Below are positions 13,147 to 15,670 of a stretch of 15,670 nt of DNA, one piece after another. Origin of the DNA: an uncultured Streptococcus sp. (GTDB taxonomy: Bacteria; Bacillota; Bacilli; Lactobacillales; Streptococcaceae); NCBI GenBank assembly GCA_900755085.1, contig CAAEFF010000052.1, positions 1 to 15,670 of the forward strand, given 5' to 3'. Each line of letters starts with the position of its first letter. Positions within the stretch are counted from its first letter, which is position 1. Both the position numbers and the translations under genes were made by a program. Below the pieces are notes generated by a model. That model had not been told where the DNA came from, made no database searches, and saw nothing but the letters and a program-made list of their open reading frames with translations.

Positions 13147-13273
13147 TAACCTGAGTGCTTGATCGAGGCTATGCCTCTAATCATTTGACGCCAGCCACTA
13201 TTGTGCGGCCTGGCTAATCGTCTTACTAGCTCAAAGGGAGGAAAATATCGTTCCCCCCTTTTCACGTTGTAAC
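13147..13273 (+). repeat. Structured intergenic element, copy B
   Basis: Diverged second copy of 12971-13100, again from TAACCTGA to GTTGTAA. The last ~50 bases are nearly identical, with a 24-base identical run starting TCTTACTAGC and only three transitions after it. The H1 and H2 stems differ in sequence yet still pair: inner H1 is GAGGC/GCCTC (13165-13177), and H2 is GCCAGCC/GGCCTGGC (13190-13214). H3 has one A/C mismatch. No protein is encoded. Confidence 0.75.
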
Positions 13274-13460
13274 TTGTTCTAGTTGCTTGCTTCTTTTTGT
13301 TATGGAATAATATTTTTATTTTAAATTTTGTAACAGAAATGATAAATACTAGTTAAAGAGGACTTGTGTAGATACTTGAAAATAAAGCGTTTGCGGTATT
13401 TTTTGGTGGAGAAGTATTTGCCAACAAATTGCAATACAAATTAACTGATTTTGTAATAAT
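13274..13460. other. AT-rich gene-free stretch
   Basis: Between copy B and the small-RNA promoter I see no open reading frame, hairpin or promoter of good quality. The base composition is markedly AT-rich. It may contain upstream activating sequence for the RNA promoter at 13468. Confidence 0.4.
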
Positions 13461-13467
13461 TCTAGTG

Positions 13468-13473
13468 TATACT
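13468..13473 (+). promoter_or_regulatory. -10 element before the candidate small RNA
   Basis: TATACT is one base from the TATAAT consensus. The 17-bp -35 position reads CTGATT, which is weak. The predicted transcription start is near 13480. Confidence 0.45.
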
Positions 13474-13479
13474 ATTAAG

Positions 13480-13681
13480 AGTAGATCACAGGTCTACATT
13501 GTTGCAAGGGGAGAACTTCCCACATACATGTCTATTGACAATAAAACTTGATCGTAATATCGCTGTTAGTAAAATGAGAGTTTGAACATAGTGTAGATTT
13601 TATCGACCTTTTTCATATTAAAAAATATTTTTCAAATTCCCCTTGCGCAAGCTCTTCCGGATTCCTCCGGGAGAGTTTTTT
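13480..13681 (+). ncRNA. Candidate ~200-nt structured small RNA, possibly 6S RNA
   Basis: A promoter-like TATACT and a strong terminator (13652-13681) bracket about 200 nt without coding capacity. GCAAGGGGA (13504-13512) pairs perfectly with TCCCCTTGC (13638-13646), closing the molecule. Inside, ATAAAA (13541-13546) can pair with TTTTAT (13598-13603), and CGCTGTT (13561-13567) with AACATAGTG (13585-13593, two-base bulge). This leaves a large central bubble with small hairpins on both sides. Length, rod shape, bubble and lack of neighbours in the same direction fit 6S RNA, which binds housekeeping RNA polymerase. I cannot confirm this by primary sequence. It is too short for tmRNA or RNase P RNA and lacks the signal-recognition-RNA motif I would expect. 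Confidence 0.48.
13652..13681 (+). terminator. Strong intrinsic terminator of the small RNA
   Basis: CTCTTCCGGA (13652-13661) pairs with TCCGGGAGAG (13666-13675) over 10 bp with one G-U around TTCC, followed by six T. This is one of the best terminators in the window, yet no coding gene ends just upstream. Confidence 0.88.
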
Positions 13682-13744
13682 CTTTGCAATAAAATGGTTC
13701 TTCTGTACTCTTCCTTCAAGTACTTGGATAGTTCTTGCCATTCT

Positions 13745-13768
13745 AAAGCTCTAATAGAGGGCTTTTTT
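13745..13768. terminator. Hairpin with T6 at the end of the minus-strand membrane gene
   Basis: AAAGCTCT (13745-13752) pairs with AGAG and CTTT (13756-13765, two-base bulge), and six T follow on the plus strand. On the minus strand it lies just after the stop at 13777 but with a weaker U-tract. It may act in both directions. Confidence 0.45.
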
Positions 13769-13776
13769 ATTACATG

Positions 13777-14310
13777 CTAATAAGAAAAATCAATGTCGTA
13801 GTTTTCCTTTAGATAGGTCGCTAATTCTGCTTTTTCTTCCTCTCTAAATCGACAGAGGCTAACGTAGAAACGTAGTTTCAAGGTGCTTGTATTGATGATG
13901 ATGTTTGACTTAGAAATATTTTCTAACTGGGTGACTTCTCTGAGGTTAAAATCTAAATAGCAAGCCTTGCTGTTGACATGATCAGGGTCGCTGACGTCCA
14001 CTTCAACATACGATGCTCGCAACAATTCTTCTTTGGGAATGAAGATTTCTTTTGAGAAGAAGAGTCCGGGATAGACCTCAATACCTTCAAAGGTGAATTC
14101 AAAGGAAACTCTGCGGCTAGTCAGTCTTTTGATGCCTGCAATCGTTGCGTAGATAGCAGCGAAAAAGAGGATGGTTGGAATCACAGTGAGAAGATTCAGT
14201 TGAGAAAAGTCGATCAATCCATGTAAGAGAAGAAAGAAAATTTGAATGAATATAGCCGATGCAAAGAGTAGATAGCCACCACCGACAAATTTTGAATAAT
14301 AGATTTTCAT
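13777..14310 (-). CDS. Membrane protein of unknown function, two helices plus a beta-rich domain
   Basis: A 177-residue protein with two N-terminal transmembrane segments (about 10-33 and 39-62) separated by a short loop, then a soluble domain of about 110 residues. That domain is rich in alternating hydrophobic and polar residues (RVSFEFTFEGIEVYPGLFFSK..., KLRFYVSLCRF) and ends in an amphipathic helix. The pattern resembles bacterial PH-like domains attached to two helices, but I do not recognise the family. The start is well supported: AAGGAGGT lies 5 bases upstream on the minus strand, and a promoter TTGAAA-16-TATTAT precedes it. No functional partners are adjacent. Confidence 0.72.
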   Translation of the reverse strand: MKIYYSKFVGGGYLLFASAIFIQIFFLLLHGLIDFSQLNLLTVIPTILFFAAIYATIAGIKRLTSRRVSFEFTFEGIEVYPGLFFSKEIFIPKEELLRASYVEVDVSDPDHVNSKACYLDFNLREVTQLENISKSNIIINTSTLKLRFYVSLCRFREEEKAELATYLKENYDIDFSY

Positions 14311-14337
14311 AGGAACCTCCTTGTATATACTTGTATC

Positions 14338-14365
14338 ATAATAGAACTCGCCAACGTTTTTTCAA
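14338..14365 (-). promoter_or_regulatory. Promoter of the minus-strand membrane gene
   Basis: On the minus strand TTGAAA (14360-14365), a 16-bp spacer and TATTAT (14338-14343) lie about 28 bases before the start codon. Confidence 0.55.
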
Positions 14366-14399
14366 GTAGAAGACGTTTAGGTCGTGCAGAGTTAAAATT

Positions 14400-14603
14400 C
14401 TAGGTATCCCCATCATATCCTATGGAGCGAAGTTCTGTCAACCTTTTAGCAAGCTGCGAGGCCGTAGCTTTCGTATGATTTAGTAGTTGGTTTGTGGTAT
14501 ACTGGGATTTAGGCATTACAAACTTTGCGAACTGAGTTTTCATGATTGGAAAGAGATCAATATGTTTTTTCTTAGACGGCCCCGCGTCTTTATCGGACAT
14601 CAA
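14400..14603 (-). pseudogene. Possible fragment with a helix-turn-helix-like C terminus
   Basis: A 67-codon open frame whose C-terminal half (PKSQYTTNQLLNHTKATASQ, then LAKRLTELRSIGYD) reads like a winged-helix or HTH unit, with two amphipathic helices joined by a polar turn. The N-terminal part is unremarkable. There is no convincing ribosome site or promoter, and a plus-strand open frame overlaps it. It may therefore be a remnant of a larger DNA-binding protein, such as a mobile-element regulator, or chance. I give it low weight. Confidence 0.28.
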
Positions 14604-14651
14604 GATCGTTCATTGAGAACGATTTTTTTATCTAATCCCTTATTTATTTTG

Positions 14652-14660
14652 TGTTATAAT
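14652..14660 (+). promoter_or_regulatory. Extended -10 promoter for the 14706 gene
   Basis: TGT-TATAAT is a perfect extended -10 element. The -35 region is poor (CTAATC at 17 bp). The start of transcription is expected near 14667, giving a leader of about 39 bases with AGGAG at 14695-14699. Confidence 0.6.
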
Positions 14661-14705
14661 GAGGGCTAAATATATGGTGACGGATGCTCAAATTAGGAGA
14701 AGCAA

Positions 14706-15218
14706 ATGAAAAATAAACACAAATTTATCTTTTGTTCACTCGTTTTTCTTGCTTATTTTTTCTTGTTCATTTTGAAGCCGATCTACCAATATATTTCATT
14801 TTCTAGGATGGATGTGAATAGTAGTATGGCTCAATGGATTCAAGATAAAAGTGATCAGGATTGGCATGCTCTTGATGAGCATATCCATCTAGTGTCCTCA
14901 AAAGAAAATGGAAAGAACATCGGCCTTATCTATGTGGTGGACGACTATAATCAAATTGAAAGTAAGATTTCTTCTGAGAATCAAGCGGTATCCATCAGTT
15001 ACAATAATCGATTACAAGGAGATAAGTGTGTTGAAATTAGTTGGTTAAATGGGGAAAAGCGGTTGTATCATGCTGGGAGATATTTGAAATTAGCAGGTGA
15101 AAATCAAGCTGTGATTGAAAGTAACACAGGTTCTCCGGTGACTGTTTGGGAACAACGTTCGGAGAAAGCTAGAAATCGATTAGTTGCAGTTGTAGAACAA
15201 ATGAAAAAAATGTTCTAG
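14706..15218 (+). CDS. Membrane-anchored protein of unknown function
   Basis: A 170-residue protein with a basic start (MKNKHK), one hydrophobic segment (about 7-28) and a soluble domain of about 140 residues, probably outside the cell. It is mixed alpha/beta by eye: IGLIYVVDDYNQIESK, VEISWLNGEKRLYHAGRYLKL, then the closing helix RSEKARNRLVAVVEQMKKMF. No catalytic motif or lipobox is seen, and I do not recognise the family. The start has AGGAG 6 bases upstream and an extended -10 promoter. Base composition is more AT-rich than the lev or gro genes. A frameshifted remnant of another small membrane protein follows directly, so the two may once have been a pair. Confidence 0.7.
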   Translation: MKNKHKFIFCSLVFLAYFFLFILKPIYQYISFSRMDVNSSMAQWIQDKSDQDWHALDEHIHLVSSKENGKNIGLIYVVDDYNQIESKISSENQAVSISYNNRLQGDKCVEISWLNGEKRLYHAGRYLKLAGENQAVIESNTGSPVTVWEQRSEKARNRLVAVVEQMKKMF

Positions 15219-15223
15219 AGCAT

Positions 15224-15460
15224 TTGTTCCAGCAAATAGTGCTTAGTTCGTTAGCTGTCATTCTCTTTCTTTTAGGGTGGAGAATTTACGGTGCTTTCAG
15301 AAAACGTGGAGATTCACCATCATTAATGTAGATGATAAATCTGCCTACTTTAAAGCGCGAGTGGTGAATCGGTAAACTTGAGAGATCTGTAATTAGCCCA
15401 AAGGAATGGGGTGATGTGACCGTCAAGGATATTTGGAGAGATGATTTATCTAAAAACTAG
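15224..15460 (+). pseudogene. Remnant of a small membrane protein, broken by two frameshifts
   Basis: Three stretches with protein-like character follow one another in alternating frames. The first is a hydrophobic helix with a basic end (VLSSLAVILFLLGWRIYGAF, then RKRGDS), about 15239-15320, stopping at 15329. The second is TIINVDDKSAYFKARVVNR, about 15310-15372, one frame over and stopping at 15373. The third is KLERSVISPKEWGDVTVKDI, then WRDDLSKN, from 15374 back in the first frame to the stop at 15460. One shift near 15300-15325 and one extra base near 15373 would explain the break. The gene seems to start within or just after the end of the 14706 gene. The family is not recognised. Confidence 0.5.
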
Positions 15461-15489
15461 AAAATAAGTTATTTCTTTCATAAATAAAA

Positions 15490-15520
15490 AAGCGAGCTTT
15501 GTCATGAAGCGCGCTTATTT
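15490..15520 (+). terminator. Weak terminator after the gene remnant
   Basis: AAGCGAGC (15490-15497) pairs with GCGCGCTT (15509-15516) with one internal mismatch, followed by ATTT. The U-tract is poor. Confidence 0.45.
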
Positions 15521-15536
15521 GTATTCATAAAAAATG

Positions 15537-15557
15537 TGGGGCAAATGATGGGCAAAT
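15537..15557. repeat. Direct repeat TGGGGCAAAT / TGGGCAAAT
   Basis: Two near-identical units (15537-15546 and 15549-15557), 12 bp apart start to start, lie 60 bp from the 3' end of a tRNA gene. Short tandem repeats of this kind serve as arm sites for tyrosine integrases next to attachment sites. Here there is no integrase gene, so this may be a relic of a lost element. Confidence 0.4.
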
Positions 15558-15572
15558 CAGTTGTAGACAAGC

Positions 15573-15600
15573 AAAAAAAGCCTTGATTTCAAGGCTTTTT
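15573..15600 (-). terminator. Terminator of the tRNA-Lys transcript
   Basis: An 11-bp perfect stem (15575-15585 with 15590-15600, AAAAAGCCTTG) around ATTT. On the minus strand it lies just after the tRNA and is followed by a run of seven T. The plus strand also has a T5 run, so it can work in both directions. Confidence 0.85.
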
Positions 15601-15614
15601 CCTGTTGATTTAGA

Positions 15615-15670
15615 TGCCCCCTACAGGGCTCGAACCTGTGACCCATAGATTAAGAGTCTACTGCTCTACC
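15615..15670 (-). tRNA. tRNA-Lys (anticodon CUU), cut by the window end
   Basis: The minus strand gives the 3' 56 bases of a tRNA. These are a D-arm end GGTAGAGCAG, an anticodon stem GTAGA/TCTAT with loop CTCTTAA (anticodon CTT, plus-strand 15652-15654), a T-arm ACAGG-TTCGAGC-CCTGT, and the acceptor strand AGGGGGC with discriminator A at 15615. CCA is not encoded. The 5' acceptor strand and the start of the D-arm lie beyond the window. tRNA-Lys(CUU) genes are known integration targets for streptococcal phages and integrative elements. Confidence 0.92.

Noticed and set aside
12971..13273. Copies A and B as cia-dependent small RNAs (csRNAs)
   Set aside because: No TTTAAG-N5-TTTAAG CiaR repeat lies upstream of either copy, and I cannot match the primary sequence. 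Kept only as a possible analogy.
13480..13681. tmRNA, RNase P RNA or tracrRNA
   Set aside because: The unit is too short for tmRNA and RNase P RNA, has no tag-peptide or tRNA-like ends, and there are no CRISPR repeats or cas genes in the window.
14487..14669. Plus-strand open frame before the 14706 gene
   Set aside because: No ribosome site, it runs through the promoter of the next gene, and the composition is not protein-like.

Overview
The window looks like the chromosome of a low-G+C Gram-positive coccus, most likely a mitis/sanguinis-group Streptococcus. The grounds are the 131-residue competence-type SsbB with a near-perfect ComX (cin) box, streptococcal-type PepA, GroES and GroEL, a CIRCE operator, and a four-gene sensor operon matching the LevQRST system of Streptococcus mutans. 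From memory, S. sanguinis has a similar order (ssbB, lev genes, groESL). The species is not fixed by anything I can read here.

Left part (1-3266): an intergenic stretch rich in inverted repeats, then pepA on the minus strand (glutamyl aminopeptidase). Divergent from it is a plus-strand cluster: a small membrane-anchored DUF4651-like protein that appears to have a leaderless mRNA, a thioredoxin-like protein (WCGDC) overlapping it by 4 bases, and ytpR (tRNA-binding OB-fold protein), closed by a strong terminator. ssbB follows as a single gene with its own cin-box and terminator.

Centre (3270-10955): a sugar-sensing and uptake locus. levQ (membrane-anchored RbsB-like binding protein), levS (HisKA_3 histidine kinase), levR (NarL-type response regulator) and levT (membrane-anchored ABC-type solute-binding protein) are translationally coupled. 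After a 140-bp regulatory gap come levD, levE, levF and levG (EIIA, EIIB, EIIC and EIID of a mannose/fructose-family PTS) and the small membrane protein levX. The expected circuit is that LevQ/LevT sense sugar outside the membrane, LevS phosphorylates LevR, and LevR activates levDEFG. The gap holds six TGACA/TGTCA pentamers, several at 7-bp or 21-bp steps, a CcpA-type cre and a -10 with no usable -35. levX sits behind a hairpin-terminator whose loop contains a perfect complement of the levX Shine-Dalgarno sequence.

Right part (10957-13776): groES-groEL under a sigma-A promoter overlapped by CIRCE (HrcA control). An 800-bp gene-free region follows. It carries a duplicated ~130-bp structured element with compensatory base changes, several terminators, and a promoter-to-terminator unit of about 200 nt that could encode a 6S-like small RNA.

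Right end (13777-15670): apparently accessory or decaying DNA. It holds a minus-strand membrane protein of unknown function, a possible HTH-like fragment, an unknown membrane-anchored protein, a frameshifted gene remnant, a short direct repeat resembling tyrosine-integrase arm sites, and a partial tRNA-Lys(CUU). This layout suggests an old integration hotspot at the tRNA gene.
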